DNA of 64,000 bases from an uncultured Corynebacterium sp. (GTDB lineage: Bacteria > Actinomycetota > Actinomycetes > Mycobacteriales > Mycobacteriaceae): positions 1-64,000 of the forward strand of contig NZ_CAMIFY010000008.1 in the NCBI RefSeq assembly GCF_946222985.1. Reading direction: 5' to 3'. The notes under the pieces are model-generated. The model was not told where the DNA came from. It worked only from the letters and a program-made list of their open reading frames with translations, and ran no database searches. How positions within the stretch are numbered: position 1 is the stretch's first letter; every line of letters begins with the position of its first letter. Made by a program: the position numbers and the translations under genes. Positions 18,119-27,579 of this stretch are shown here, in pieces.

Positions 18119-19656
18119 CACAGGTACTCCAACAGCGGGTTGCGGAATCCGAAGACCACGGCGATGGCCGCCGCGATGGACAGCAGGACGACGAGCGCCG
18201 ACAGCAGCGCCGAGGCCTGGCGCGCGCCCTCGATCTCGCCGCGCAGGTCGAGGCGCGCCTCCGCGATGGCGGTCTGCAGCGACGCGTCGAGGGCCTCGAA
18301 GGCGTCGGCCGAGGAATGCGGCGGCGTGCCCTCCACGGTGGCGACGTCGACGGCGCCGGCGTAGTCGCCGACGTCGAGGCGCGAGCGCATCTCGACGTGG
18401 CCGCGGCGCCACTCCTCCAGGGCCGTGATGGCGTCGTCGGTGCTCTGCCCGCCGCGATCGTTTTCGGTCGCCTCGTCGATGCTGCGGCGCACCGACTCCA
18501 TGGCGTCTTCGAAGGTGTTGGCGTCGGCGGGCTGGCGGCGCACCAGGTCCAGCGTTTCGGCCGACCGGGCCTGCTGCGCGGTGATGCGCGCCTCCGTCAG
18601 CCGCTGCACCGGCGAGTACGAGCCGCCGAAGGTCGACGACCCGGTCCACGACAACGCCGTCGACAGAGACACCGCCAGCAACGCGACGACCATCAGGGCC
18701 GTCGCCGCGGTCAGGCCCGGGTTGAACAACCGGCCCGTGCGCCGCGTCAGCCGCCACTGCACGAACAGCAGCATCAGCACCGCCGCGAGCAGCCCGGACA
18801 ACGGCACCCACGCCAGGCCCGTGAGCTGGTCGCGCTCCTCGGCCACCGACTGGCTCGTCTCGTCGTAGAGCGCCGCCGCCGCCGGCAGGATCTCCGAGCG
18901 CATGAGCCCCGAGGCCTCCGCCAGGTACGCCACGCCGACGGGATGGCCCTGCCGGGAGTTGGCGCGCGCGGCTTCGACCAGGCCCGCGTAGACGGGGATC
19001 AGCTGCTGGACGGTGGCCACGTTGCGCATGGCCTCCCCGTCGACGTCCGTGATGCCCGCCGCGGCGCGGGTGCCGGCCAGGGTCGCCTGGGCGATGGCGT
19101 CGTCGTAACGCTCCCTGAGCTGCGGCGCATTGTCGAGGCCACCGCGGCTGAACGACGTGTTCGCCGACGCATCGGCGATGGTCAGCGCCGAGTACAGGAT
19201 CTGCGCGGCATGGGCCTGCGGCTCCGACGCCGCCGAGACCGTGGCCAGCTGCTCCTGGCGGTTGGACGTCGACTGCGACATCGACAGCCCCGCCGCGAGG
19301 ATCGCGATGATCAGGACCACCGCCGCCAGCGTCAACCGGCCGGGGGAGGTCAGCAGGAACGACAGCGTCCGCTTCGGGTACTCCAGCGCCGGGGCCAGGC
19401 GCTCGCCGAGGATCGTCGTGAACGTCGTGGCGGAGCCGCCGAGCTCGAGGTCGTCGACGCGCTCGTCGGGGTCGCGGTCGTCCTTGACGGGCTCCGGCGC
19501 CTGCTGCTGCATCGACGGCAGGATCCAGACCGGATCCCGGCTCTCCGACCCCTCCGGTGCCTCCGACGACGAGAACTCCGACCCTCCCGGCGACCGGCGG
19601 CCCGTGAAACGGGTTCTGCGGGGGCGGCGCCGCACTTCGGGAGCGTCAGCGGCCAT
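18118..19656 (-). CDS. glnX: Membrane signalling protein GlnX
   Basis: Transmembrane link between extracytoplasmic GlnH and cytoplasmic PknG. The 512-aa protein has a charged cytoplasmic N-terminus (1-105) and four predicted spans at about 109-128, 280-300, 308-330 and 483-506, with two helical extracytoplasmic segments between them, as in four-helix sensor domains. ATG 19656 has GGGAGG about 10 nt upstream. It is the first gene of the glnX-glnH-pknG operon. A possible -10 box TAACAT lies near 19721-19726 on this strand. Confidence 0.9.
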   Translation of the reverse strand: MAADAPEVRRRPRRTRFTGRRSPGGSEFSSSEAPEGSESRDPVWILPSMQQQAPEPVKDDRDPDERVDDLELGGSATTFTTILGERLAPALEYPKRTLSFLLTSPGRLTLAAVVLIIAILAAGLSMSQSTSNRQEQLATVSAASEPQAHAAQILYSALTIADASANTSFSRGGLDNAPQLRERYDDAIAQATLAGTRAAAGITDVDGEAMRNVATVQQLIPVYAGLVEAARANSRQGHPVGVAYLAEASGLMRSEILPAAAALYDETSQSVAEERDQLTGLAWVPLSGLLAAVLMLLFVQWRLTRRTGRLFNPGLTAATALMVVALLAVSLSTALSWTGSSTFGGSYSPVQRLTEARITAQQARSAETLDLVRRQPADANTFEDAMESVRRSIDEATENDRGGQSTDDAITALEEWRRGHVEMRSRLDVGDYAGAVDVATVEGTPPHSSADAFEALDASLQTAIAEARLDLRGEIEGARQASALLSALVVLLSIAAAIAVVFGFRNPLLEYL

Positions 19657-19757
19657 CGCGCGTCGCCTCCCGTCGCTGGATCCGGCCCCCGCGGGCGCGC
19701 GGGGGGTAACTCTGTTGCAGATGTTAGTCACGTTGCCATGTGAGGCAAACCACAAGC

Positions 19758-19763
19758 TACGCT
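19758..19763 (+). promoter_or_regulatory. -10 box of a probable leaderless promoter (Nudix gene)
   Basis: TACGCT ends 6 nt before ATG 19770, so transcription should start at or next to the start codon. TTGCCA at 19733-19738 is a possible -35 box with a long 19-nt spacer. Confidence 0.5.
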
Positions 19764-19769
19764 GGGGGC

Positions 19770-20273
19770 ATGCTTCACGACGGCAATGGCTGGGCCGCTG
19801 GTCCCGACGGCTCCCGCTTGTGGGGCCGTCTGGGTGCCGCGGGGTTGCTTCTCCTGTCCCCGGACGGCCGGGTGCTGATGCAGCATCGCGCCGAGTGGAC
19901 CTCGTGTCCCCTGACGTGGGGGGTGCCCGGGGGAGCGCGCGATTCGCACGAGACCGCAGCCGAAGCGGCGCTGCGCGAATCGGAGGAGGAAACGGGGATC
20001 ACGGCCGATCAGGTCCGCGTCCTCGAATCCGAGATCACCTCCGGGCCGTTCCCCTCCGACCCGGAGCGCCCGGAACTCGAGGGCGGCTGGACGTACACGA
20101 CCGTCTACGCCCTGGCCGACCACGAGTTGGAGACGGTGCCCAACGCCGAATCACTCGACCTGCGGTGGGTGCCGCTGGCCGAGGTCGAGGATCTGACGCT
20201 GCTGCCCGCTTTCGCACGCAGCTGGCCCGGCGTGCGCCGCCGGGCGGAGGAGTTGCTGGGCCGGAGCTACTGA
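19770..20273 (+). CDS. Nudix hydrolase (MutT family)
   Basis: A 167-aa Nudix protein that should hydrolyse a nucleoside diphosphate linked to another group; the substrate is unknown. The Nudix box fits GX5EX7REUXEEXGU: GGARDSHE, TAAEAAL, RESEEETGI at about residues 54-76. ATG 19770 was chosen over an upstream GTG at 19740 because the -10 box TACGCT lies directly before it. The gene is divergent from glnX and convergent with the small membrane-protein gene. Confidence 0.87.
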   Translation: MLHDGNGWAAGPDGSRLWGRLGAAGLLLLSPDGRVLMQHRAEWTSCPLTWGVPGGARDSHETAAEAALRESEEETGITADQVRVLESEITSGPFPSDPERPELEGGWTYTTVYALADHELETVPNAESLDLRWVPLAEVEDLTLLPAFARSWPGVRRRAEELLGRSY

Positions 20274-20575
20274 TCCGCCAGCGCCGCGAGGCCCGAGGCC
20301 ACCGCGGTGACCGACAGGACGGCCGGCCACGGGCCGATCTTCTTCGCGGCCGGGTGCGAGACGCCGAACGCGCCGACGTAGGCGCCGACCAGGCCGGCGG
20401 CGGCCAGCGGGCCCTTGCGGGCGTACCAGGTGCGGGCGGAGTAGGCGCCGGTCGCGGCGAGGATCACGCCGCCGAGGGGGCGGATGCCCGTCTCGCGGGC
20501 GGTGAGCCACCCGCCGATCAGGCCCGTGGCGATCAGCGGGGCGGTCTGGACGTCTTCGGCCTTCTTCAGCTTCAT
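20267..20575 (-). CDS. Small conserved membrane protein, function unknown
   Basis: A 102-aa protein with a short charged N-terminus (MKLKKAED) and three likely hydrophobic segments, around residues 10-25, 30-45 and 80-98. I do not recognise a named family. The second of two close ATGs is preferred because GGGAGG lies 7 nt upstream of it and only 1-2 nt upstream of the first. Its stop overlaps the end of the Nudix gene by 7 nt, and its start is only 38 nt from thiE, which is transcribed the other way. Confidence 0.7.
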   Translation of the reverse strand: MKLKKAEDVQTAPLIATGLIGGWLTARETGIRPLGGVILAATGAYSARTWYARKGPLAAAGLVGAYVGAFGVSHPAAKKIGPWPAVLSVTAVASGLAALADQ

Positions 20576-20601
20576 TTCCATGCCTCCCAACGTATCCGCG
20601 C

Positions 20602-20607
20602 TAGCCT
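20602..20607 (+). promoter_or_regulatory. -10 box of a probable leaderless promoter (thiE)
   Basis: TAGCCT ends 6 nt before ATG 20614. There is no ribosome-binding site in the 38-nt gap on this strand, which supports a leaderless thi transcript. A TPP riboswitch has no room here. Confidence 0.5.
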
Positions 20608-20613
20608 GGGCGC

Positions 20614-21348
20614 ATGTTGAACAATGTTCGCGCGGGGCGTCGCAAAGCATTGGCGGATGCCGCGTTGTACCTGGTCACCGATGCACGCCGGCACATCGAC
20701 CCCGAGTTCGGGGAATTGCGGCGATTCGCCGGCGTCGCGCTGGCCGCCGGCGTCGACGTCATCCAACTGCGCGACAAGGGATCGGCGGGCGAAAAGGAGC
20801 TCGGGGCCATGGAGGCCGCCGAGGAACTGCGCGCGCTGGCCGTGCTGCGCGAGGTCGCCGACGAGCACGGGAAACTGCTGGCCGTCAACGACCGCGCGGA
20901 CATTGCCGTCGCCGCCGGTGCCGACGTGCTCCACACCGGCCAGAAGGACCTGCCCGTGGCCGTCGCCCGCGAGCTGATCGGCCCGGAGATGCTGCTGGGC
21001 AAGTCGTGCAACGTCGCCGAGCAGGTCGACGCCGCCGCGGTCGACCCGGACCTCGACTACTTCTGCACCGGCCCGGTGTGGGCGACGCCGACGAAACCGG
21101 GGCGCCGCGCCGCCGGGCTGGACCTGGTGCGCCACGCGGCCGGCGTTCTGCGCGACGACGCCTCGGCCCACCCGTTCTTCGCCATCGGCGGCATCGACGC
21201 CGGCAACGCCGCGGAGGTCGCCGCGGCGGGGGCGAACAAGCTCGTCGTGGTCCGCGCCCTGACTGCGGCGGCCGACGACGAGGCGCTGAGCGAGACCGCG
21301 GCGGCGTTGCGCGCGGCGGTCGGGGCGGGAATCGGGGAGGCGCAGTGA
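20614..21348 (+). CDS. thiE: Thiamine phosphate synthase (ThiE)
   Basis: Joins HMP pyrophosphate and thiazole phosphate to thiamine monophosphate. The 244-aa TIM barrel shows [12 protein letters not shown] at the N-terminus, [12 protein letters not shown] (strand 2), [20 protein letters not shown] and [20 protein letters not shown]. First gene of thiE-thiO-thiS-thiG; the stop TGA overlaps the thiO start. The gene lacks a leader, so the usual TPP riboswitch control is absent at this locus. Confidence 0.93.
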   Translation: MLNNVRAGRRKALADAALYLVTDARRHIDPEFGELRRFAGVALAAGVDVIQLRDKGSAGEKELGAMEAAEELRALAVLREVADEHGKLLAVNDRADIAVAAGADVLHTGQKDLPVAVARELIGPEMLLGKSCNVAEQVDAAAVDPDLDYFCTGPVWATPTKPGRRAAGLDLVRHAAGVLRDDASAHPFFAIGGIDAGNAAEVAAAGANKLVVVRALTAAADDEALSETAAALRAAVGAGIGEAQ

Positions 21349-22447
21349 TGTTCGGGAAGAGCAGCGCAGAAAAGAACACCGTCGCCGTCGTCGGAGCCGG
21401 GGTCATCGGCTTGACCACCGCCTTCCGGCTGGCGCGGGCGGGCCATCGCGTGAGCCTGCACGCGCCGAACACCGCCACGGGCCCGAGCTGGGTCGCCGGC
21501 GGCATGTTCGGCGCGTACACCGAGGCGTGGCCGGGGGAGGAGGCGATGCTCCACCTGGGGGCGGAGTCGCTGCGCCGCTGGTTGCCCCTGCTCGAGGAGC
21601 TGGAGGGCGTGCCGGCCGAGCGGTCGTCGATCCTCACCGGTCGGGGCACGGTCCTCGCCGGCGTCGACGCGGCCGATGCGGCGGACGTCGAATCCATCGT
21701 CGCCACCACCGAGGCGCACTATCCCGGGGTGCTGCGCCACGTCACGCGCCGTGAGCTGCGCGAGCTGGAGCCGTCCCTGGCGCCGGTGCTGCGCGGCGCG
21801 GTGGTCTGCGACGACGAGTGGAGCCTGGACAACCGCCTGCTGCTGTCGAAGCTCGGCGGCGCGTGCCGCGACCTCGGCGTGGAGCGCACCCATGGCGCCG
21901 TCGCCGACGTCGACGAACTCCGCGAGACCACCGGCGCCGACGTCGTGGTCGTCGCCGCCGGCGCGGCCTCGGGGGAGCTGCTCGATCTGCCGATCCGGGA
22001 AGTCAAGGGGGAGGTGCTCAGGGTGCGTGCGCGGGACTCGTCGGAAAGCGGGCCCGACCGCACCGTCCGCGCCCGCGTCCACGGTCGACCCTGCTACCTC
22101 GTGCCGAGGTCGTGGGGCCTGGCCATCGGGGCGACCGAGTACGAGCACGGGCACGATCTGGAGCCGACGGCCGGCGGGGCGAGGACGCTTCTCGACGACG
22201 CCGCCCTGGTGTTCCCGGGCGTCGACGACTACTCCTTCGCCGAAGTCTCCGCCGGGCTGCGACCGTATTCGCCGGACAACGTGCCGATGATCGGCGAGGT
22301 CCGCGACGGCGTCGTGGCGGCCTGCGGGCACGGGCGAAACGGTATCCTTTTGGCCGCGGTCACCGCCGATGCGATCGCCGCCATGGTTGCGGGCGATCCA
22401 CTGTCGGAGGCCGCCGCAGCAGACCCGCGCAGATTCCGGAGGAACGC

Positions 22448-22451
<4 letters not shown>
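21348..22451 (+). CDS. thiO: Glycine oxidase ThiO (FAD-dependent)
   Basis: Oxidises glycine to dehydroglycine for the thiazole ring. The 367-aa DadA-type flavoprotein has the dinucleotide motif VVGAGVIGLTTAFRLA at residues 14-29 and a C-terminal FAD-binding block ACGHGRNGILLA. The proteins of this family also include D-amino-acid oxidases; the position between thiE and thiS decides for ThiO. ATG overlaps the thiE stop and the gene ends in an ATGA overlap with thiS. Confidence 0.88.
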
Positions 22452-23429
<978 letters not shown>

Positions 23430-23460
23430 AAGATTTGGGCTAGCGGACCTGGGTTCGCCC

Positions 23461-23988
23461 CTAGAACGTCTCGTGCCGGCGCTGGTGCTCCTCGACGAAG
23501 GTCTCGGAATGCTCGGCGAGCTGCAACAGCGGTGAGACGGCCTTGGCCAGGCGCCGGACGTCGTCGGGGCTCATGGTGCGGACGATGCGCTCGATGATCT
23601 CGCCCCAGTGGCCGATCATCTGCTCGAGCAGTTCGGTGCCGGTGTCGGAGACGTAGAGGTCCTGGGCGCGGCGGTCGACGGCGTTGTGCTCGCGCTTGAT
23701 CAGGTTGTTGTCGAGCAGGCGGCGTACGGTGGCCGAGACGTTCGACGGGCGCAGGAACCGCAGGCGCGCGATGTCGGAGACGCCGCAGCCGGGGTGGGTG
23801 GAGATGAAGTGCAGCACCTCCATCTCGGACTGCGAGATGTCCAGGCGCTGGTTGGGCCGTTCGCCGAGGCGGCGGGTGGCCGCCAGGAAGTCGTACAACC
23901 CGATCGCGATGCGTCGGACGTTCTCCTTCGTCGCCGCGTCGAAGTCCGGGTTCAGGCCCGGGTTCTCGGCGGAGGAAGCGGAAACCAT
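23461..23988 (-). CDS. MarR-family transcriptional regulator
   Basis: A 175-aa winged-helix regulator: SQSEMEVLHFI begins the DNA-binding domain, the recognition helix is near RPSNVSATVRRL, and the wing carries the conserved VDRRAQDLYVSDTG. The ATG has GGAAGG upstream. It is divergently transcribed from a Bcr/CflA drug exporter gene 100 nt away, so it most likely represses that exporter and itself in response to a toxic compound. Confidence 0.87.
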   Translation of the reverse strand: MVSASSAENPGLNPDFDAATKENVRRIAIGLYDFLAATRRLGERPNQRLDISQSEMEVLHFISTHPGCGVSDIARLRFLRPSNVSATVRRLLDNNLIKREHNAVDRRAQDLYVSDTGTELLEQMIGHWGEIIERIVRTMSPDDVRRLAKAVSPLLQLAEHSETFVEEHQRRHETF

Positions 23989-24044
23989 GGTGTACCTTCC
24001 TTTCTCGGGTCCGGGGCCGCCGCGGGAATGCTGCGGGGTCCGGA

Positions 24045-24065
24045 ATAGTCCCTCAACTATATATT
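24045..24065. promoter_or_regulatory. Candidate MarR operator over the exporter promoter
   Basis: ATAGT (24045-24049) and ACTAT (24056-24060) form a perfect inverted repeat spaced by 6 nt. It abuts TATATT at 24060-24065, a possible -10 box for the exporter. The position suits repression. The half-sites are short, so this is tentative. Confidence 0.35.
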
Positions 24066-24088
24066 CAGCGTAGAAAGTCGTGTGTTAC

Positions 24089-25297
24089 ATGCGTGCCGAA
24101 ATTCCCGGGAAAAATCCCGGCGTACCCCTGCCTCTGTTGACGGCGCTCGCGCTGGCGACGATGGCCGGCCCGCTGTCGATCGACACCTACCTGCCTGCTT
24201 TTCCGGTCATGGCCGATGAGCTCGGCACCACGCAGCCGGGCGTGCAGCTGACGTTGACGCTGTTCATGGCGGGTATGGCGCTGGGTCAGTTCTTCATCGG
24301 CCCGATGTCGGATTCGTTGGGACGGCGTCGTCTGCTGTTGGGCAGTCAGTTGCTGGCGGCGGTCGCGGCGTTCGTCTGCGCGGTGTCGCCGGACATCTGG
24401 GTGATGTGGGGCGGTCGACTGATTCAGGGCGTGGCGGGCGGCGCCGGCGTGGTCCTGGCGCGCGCGGTCGTCGCCGATCTCGCGGCGGGCAAGACGGCCG
24501 CGCGGGCGTTTTCGCTCATGATGCTCATCAACGGCGTCGCCCCGATCCTGGCGCCGCTCATCGGCGCGCTGCTGCTGGTCCCGTTCGACTGGCGCGCGGT
24601 GTTCGTGTTCATGGGCCTGTTCAACATCGTCTCGCTGTTGGTGCTGGCCGCGATCGTGGACGAGTCCCTGCCGCCGGAGGAGCGCAGCGCCGGTGGCCTG
24701 CGCGGCCTGTTCGGCGGCATCGCGGAGGTCGTGAAGGTCCCCGGTTTCCTCGGCTACGTCGTCGCCTTCTGGTTCAGCTTCGGCGCGATGTTCGCCTACA
24801 TCTCCGGGTCGCCCTTCGTCCTGCAGGGCCAGTTGGGCCTGGGCGTGGGCACGTACTCGGTGCTCTTCGCCATCGCCTCGGCGATGATCGTGTTGGGCTC
24901 GGCGGTCAGCGCGCGGCTGGTCAACACCATCGATCCGCGGCGACTGCTCGCGTTCGGCATCGTGGCCATGTTGGTGGCCTCGGTTCTTTTGCTTGTCGAC
25001 GCGCTCGTCGCCCCCACCGTGTGGATCATCGTCCCGTTGCTCATGGTCGCGTTGGGCGCGATGGGCTTCATCATGGGCAACGCCACCGCCCTGGCCACGG
25101 GCCTGGCCCGGCGTCGCGCGGGTGCGGCCTCGGCGATGCTCGGCGCCGGCCAGTTCGTCGTCGCCGGCGCGCTGTCACCGTTGGTGGGCCTCGGCGCCGA
25201 CGCCGCGGCGACCATGGGCACCGTGATGACGTGCTCGCTGGCCGTCGCCCTGGTCGGCTTCACGTGGGGCGTGAAGCGGGAGCGTCACACGTCGTAA
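24089..25297 (+). CDS. MFS multidrug efflux transporter, Bcr/CflA family
   Basis: A 402-aa exporter with 12 predicted membrane spans. Diagnostic Bcr/CflA features are SIDTYLPAFPVMADEL in the first span region, QFFIGPMSDSLGRRRLLL (motif A) and WGGRLIQGVAGGAGVVLARAVVAD (motif B/C). It should be a proton antiporter for a small toxic molecule. ATG 24089 is preferred; a GTG at 24080 is in frame, and no strong ribosome-binding site helps to choose. A divergent MarR gene probably regulates it. Confidence 0.88.
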   Translation: MRAEIPGKNPGVPLPLLTALALATMAGPLSIDTYLPAFPVMADELGTTQPGVQLTLTLFMAGMALGQFFIGPMSDSLGRRRLLLGSQLLAAVAAFVCAVSPDIWVMWGGRLIQGVAGGAGVVLARAVVADLAAGKTAARAFSLMMLINGVAPILAPLIGALLLVPFDWRAVFVFMGLFNIVSLLVLAAIVDESLPPEERSAGGLRGLFGGIAEVVKVPGFLGYVVAFWFSFGAMFAYISGSPFVLQGQLGLGVGTYSVLFAIASAMIVLGSAVSARLVNTIDPRRLLAFGIVAMLVASVLLLVDALVAPTVWIIVPLLMVALGAMGFIMGNATALATGLARRRAGAASAMLGAGQFVVAGALSPLVGLGADAAATMGTVMTCSLAVALVGFTWGVKRERHTS

Positions 25298-26082
25298 TCG
25301 ACCAGCACGGGCGCGTGGTCCGAGGCGCCCTTGCCCTTGCGCTCCTCGCGGTCGATGTAGGCGCCGGTGACCGTCTTCGCCAACGCGGGCGTGGCCAGCT
25401 GGAAGTCGATGCGCATGCCCTGGCGCTTCTGGAAGCGCAGCTGTTGGTAGTCCCAGTACGTCCACTGCCCCTCGGTCCACTCGCGCGTCACGTCGCGGAA
25501 ACCGGCGTCCTGCAGTGCCTCGAAGGCGGCGCGCTCGGGGGCGGTGACGTGGGTCTTGCCCTCGAAGGCGGCCATGTCCCACACGTCTTCGTCGCGCGGG
25601 GCGATGTTGAAGTCGCCGCCGATCATCGCCTTGTGGGAGGAATCGTCGTCAAGCGCGGCCGCGCCCGCATCGCGCAGGGCCTCCAGGAACCGCAACTTGT
25701 AGTCGTAGTGGGGATCGCCGACCTCGCGGCCGTTGGGGACGTAGACGCTGTGCACGCGCACGCCGCCGCACGTCGCCGCGATGTGGCGGGCCTCGGCGAG
25801 CTGCTCGAGCTCCTGATCCTTGGTGAACCCCGGCTGACCCGGGAAGCCCGTGACCACGTCGTCGAGGCCCACGCGGGAGATGATCGCCACGCCGTTCCAC
25901 TGGTTGAGACCGTGGTGGGCGACCTCGTAACCGGCCTCCTCGAACGCCGCGGTCGGGAACTGATCGTCGCGGCACTTCGTCTCCTGCACGGCCAGGACGT
26001 CGACGTCATGGCGTTGCAGCAGCCCCACCATCCGGTCGAGGCGGGTGCGGGCGGAGTTGACGTTCCAGACGCAGATTCGCAT
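25285..26082 (-). CDS. xth: Exodeoxyribonuclease III (Xth)
   Basis: Base-excision-repair AP endonuclease/3'-5' exonuclease, 265 aa. The EEP-fold motifs are clear: VWNVNSARTRLDR, VLAVQETKCRDDQFP with the metal-binding Glu, IGGDFNIAP and GASDHAPVLVDYDV with the catalytic Asp-His. ATG 26082 follows a TACCGT box by 7 nt on this strand, so the mRNA may be leaderless. It converges with and slightly overlaps (13 nt) the MFS gene. Confidence 0.93.
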   Translation of the reverse strand: MRICVWNVNSARTRLDRMVGLLQRHDVDVLAVQETKCRDDQFPTAAFEEAGYEVAHHGLNQWNGVAIISRVGLDDVVTGFPGQPGFTKDQELEQLAEARHIAATCGGVRVHSVYVPNGREVGDPHYDYKLRFLEALRDAGAAALDDDSSHKAMIGGDFNIAPRDEDVWDMAAFEGKTHVTAPERAAFEALQDAGFRDVTREWTEGQWTYWDYQQLRFQKRQGMRIDFQLATPALAKTVTGAYIDREERKGKGASDHAPVLVDYDV

Positions 26083-26182
26083 GCGCACAACGGTACCCGG
26101 CGGGAACAAACGCCCGTGACCGGCCGTTGCAGGGGATGACAGTTCCGGGGGACGCCGGTGATGCCGGGAGGAGACGACGACG

Positions 26183-26833
26183 ATGAACCGCAGAGATGAA
26201 CGCGGCCTGATGGACCCCTTCGTGCGGGCCAACCCGTACGAGGCCGACCCGTTCGCGCCGCCGACCGCCGCGGCCGTTCCCGTGGTGGCCCGCACCCCCG
26301 TGCCGGCCGACCACCCGCTGCTCGGCGTCCCGCGCAACCCGAAGATCACCCCGGCCACGGCTGCGGCGGCCGAGGCGCTGGGCTACGACCCGACCGCGGT
26401 CAACGCCCCGATCAACCGCCGGTTGGGCGCGCTGCTCATCGACGGTGCGGCCTACGTCGGACTGCTCGCCATGATCCTGGTGCTGCTCGGCATCTTCGGC
26501 CCCGCCGGCTCCGTGGCGACGGGCGCCGTCACGGCGCTGCTGCTGGGCCCCGCCGGTTTCTACGGCTACCGGGCCATGGGCGACGCGGTGTTCGAGGGTT
26601 CGCCCGGCAAGCACGCCATGGGCCTGCGCATGGGCGGCCCCAACGGCCTGCCCGTCTCCGGCACCGACGGCCTGCGCCGCAACCTGTGGATCCTGCCGTC
26701 GATGGTGCCGGTGCTCGGCTGGCTGGCCACCCTGGCGATGATGGGCTGGATCGGCCTGAGCGCGGGAAATGACCCGCTCGGCCGTGGTGGGCACGAGCGG
26801 GCCATCGGGACCCGGGTGACGGAGAAGGACTAG
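26183..26833 (+). CDS. RDD-family membrane protein
   Basis: A 216-aa protein: a Pro/Ala-rich cytoplasmic N-terminus of about 85 residues, then an RDD domain whose first span follows INRRLGALLIDGAAY (Arg and Asp of the family name). Two or three further spans follow, with the family loop FEGSPGKHAMGLRM. Function of RDD proteins is unclear; transport or stress roles are proposed for some. GGGAGGAG precedes the ATG. It is the first gene of the island between xth and def. Confidence 0.82.
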   Translation: MNRRDERGLMDPFVRANPYEADPFAPPTAAAVPVVARTPVPADHPLLGVPRNPKITPATAAAAEALGYDPTAVNAPINRRLGALLIDGAAYVGLLAMILVLLGIFGPAGSVATGAVTALLLGPAGFYGYRAMGDAVFEGSPGKHAMGLRMGGPNGLPVSGTDGLRRNLWILPSMVPVLGWLATLAMMGWIGLSAGNDPLGRGGHERAIGTRVTEKD

Positions 26834-26850
26834 CTTCCCGCGCCGCCGGT

Positions 26851-27372
26851 TCAGAGGGCGTCGGGGTCGACGCTGATGGAGTCGATGACGCCGTCGCCGT
26901 CGAAATCATGGTGGCGGGTGTCGAACTCCCCGTTGCCGGAGGAGTCGTAGAGGATCGAATCGGCGGTGCCGTCGCCGTCGAAATCGTAGGCGCGGGCGTC
27001 GATGTCGCCGTCGGCGTCGACGTCGATGTCGACCTTGTTGACCACCCCGTCGCCGTCGTAGTCGGACACCGTCACGTCGGCGATGCCGTCGTCGTCGAGG
27101 TCGAGCTGGATTTCGTCGATCTCGCCGTCGCGGTCGAGGTCGGACTTCGTGACCACCTGCTCCGGATCGGCCGACGCGACCACGTCGGCCATCGAGCCGA
27201 AGGGCAGGTCGGGGTGGATGGTCGCGGCGTCGTCGCCGGCCGGGTCGTTCTTGGAGTTCTCGTTCGTGGGGGTTTCGGCCTGCGTGGGCTCGGTTCGCGT
27301 CGGCTCGGCCTGCGTGGCCTCGGCGTCGGTGACGTCCTTGATGAACTGGGTGAAGATCGTGTCGTCGGACAT
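26851..27372 (-). CDS. Asp-rich Ca-loop repeat protein 1
   Basis: A 173-aa, very acidic protein. The first 80 residues are Thr/Glu/Pro-rich; residues 85-173 consist of seven tandem units of about 12 aa with the loop DxDxDGxxD, for example DFDGDGTAD and DYDGDGVVN. Such loops bind calcium in dockerins, thrombospondin type 3 repeats and EF-hands. There is no signal peptide, lipobox or membrane span, so it is predicted to be cytoplasmic or exported by a non-Sec route. Its promoter element is shared with the next Asp-repeat gene and with the sigma operon. Function unknown. Confidence 0.75.
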   Translation of the reverse strand: MSDDTIFTQFIKDVTDAEATQAEPTRTEPTQAETPTNENSKNDPAGDDAATIHPDLPFGSMADVVASADPEQVVTKSDLDRDGEIDEIQLDLDDDGIADVTVSDYDGDGVVNKVDIDVDADGDIDARAYDFDGDGTADSILYDSSGNGEFDTRHHDFDGDGVIDSISVDPDAL

Positions 27373-27424
27373 GGTGCCGGTTTCCTCTCGGTGCGGGGGC
27401 TCGTTGTTTGCCTTGCACCGATGA

Positions 27425-27451
27425 GATGCTTCATCCGTCCGAAATGTTCCC
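27425..27451 (-). promoter_or_regulatory. ECF-type promoter, copy 1 (Asp-repeat protein 1)
   Basis: Read on the minus strand: GGGAAC (27451-27446), ATTTC, and after a 16-nt spacer GCATC (27429-27425) followed by TCAT. The start codon is 53 nt downstream, with GAGAGGAA before it. The element matches the copies at 28576-28602 and 35065-35091 in both boxes and in spacing. Confidence 0.7.
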
Positions 27452-27498
27452 GGTGGCCCGGGTTTTCGCTTTACGACGCCCCGGCCGCACGCGACGAA

Positions 27499-27521
27499 GC
27501 CCCCGCCACATGGGCGGGGGC
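27499..27521 (-). terminator. GC-rich hairpin downstream of Asp-repeat protein 2
   Basis: GCCCCCGCC (27499-27507) and GGCGGGGGC (27513-27521) form a perfect 9-bp stem with a 5-nt loop, about 60 nt after the stop codon at 27580. The T-run is poor (TTCGTC), so it may be a weak terminator or an mRNA 3' stabiliser. Confidence 0.55.
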
Positions 27522-27579
27522 GCGTCGGTCGTGCCAGGGGTCGGATGATGGTGGAGCGAACAGCGGGGGGAGCGGTGGA

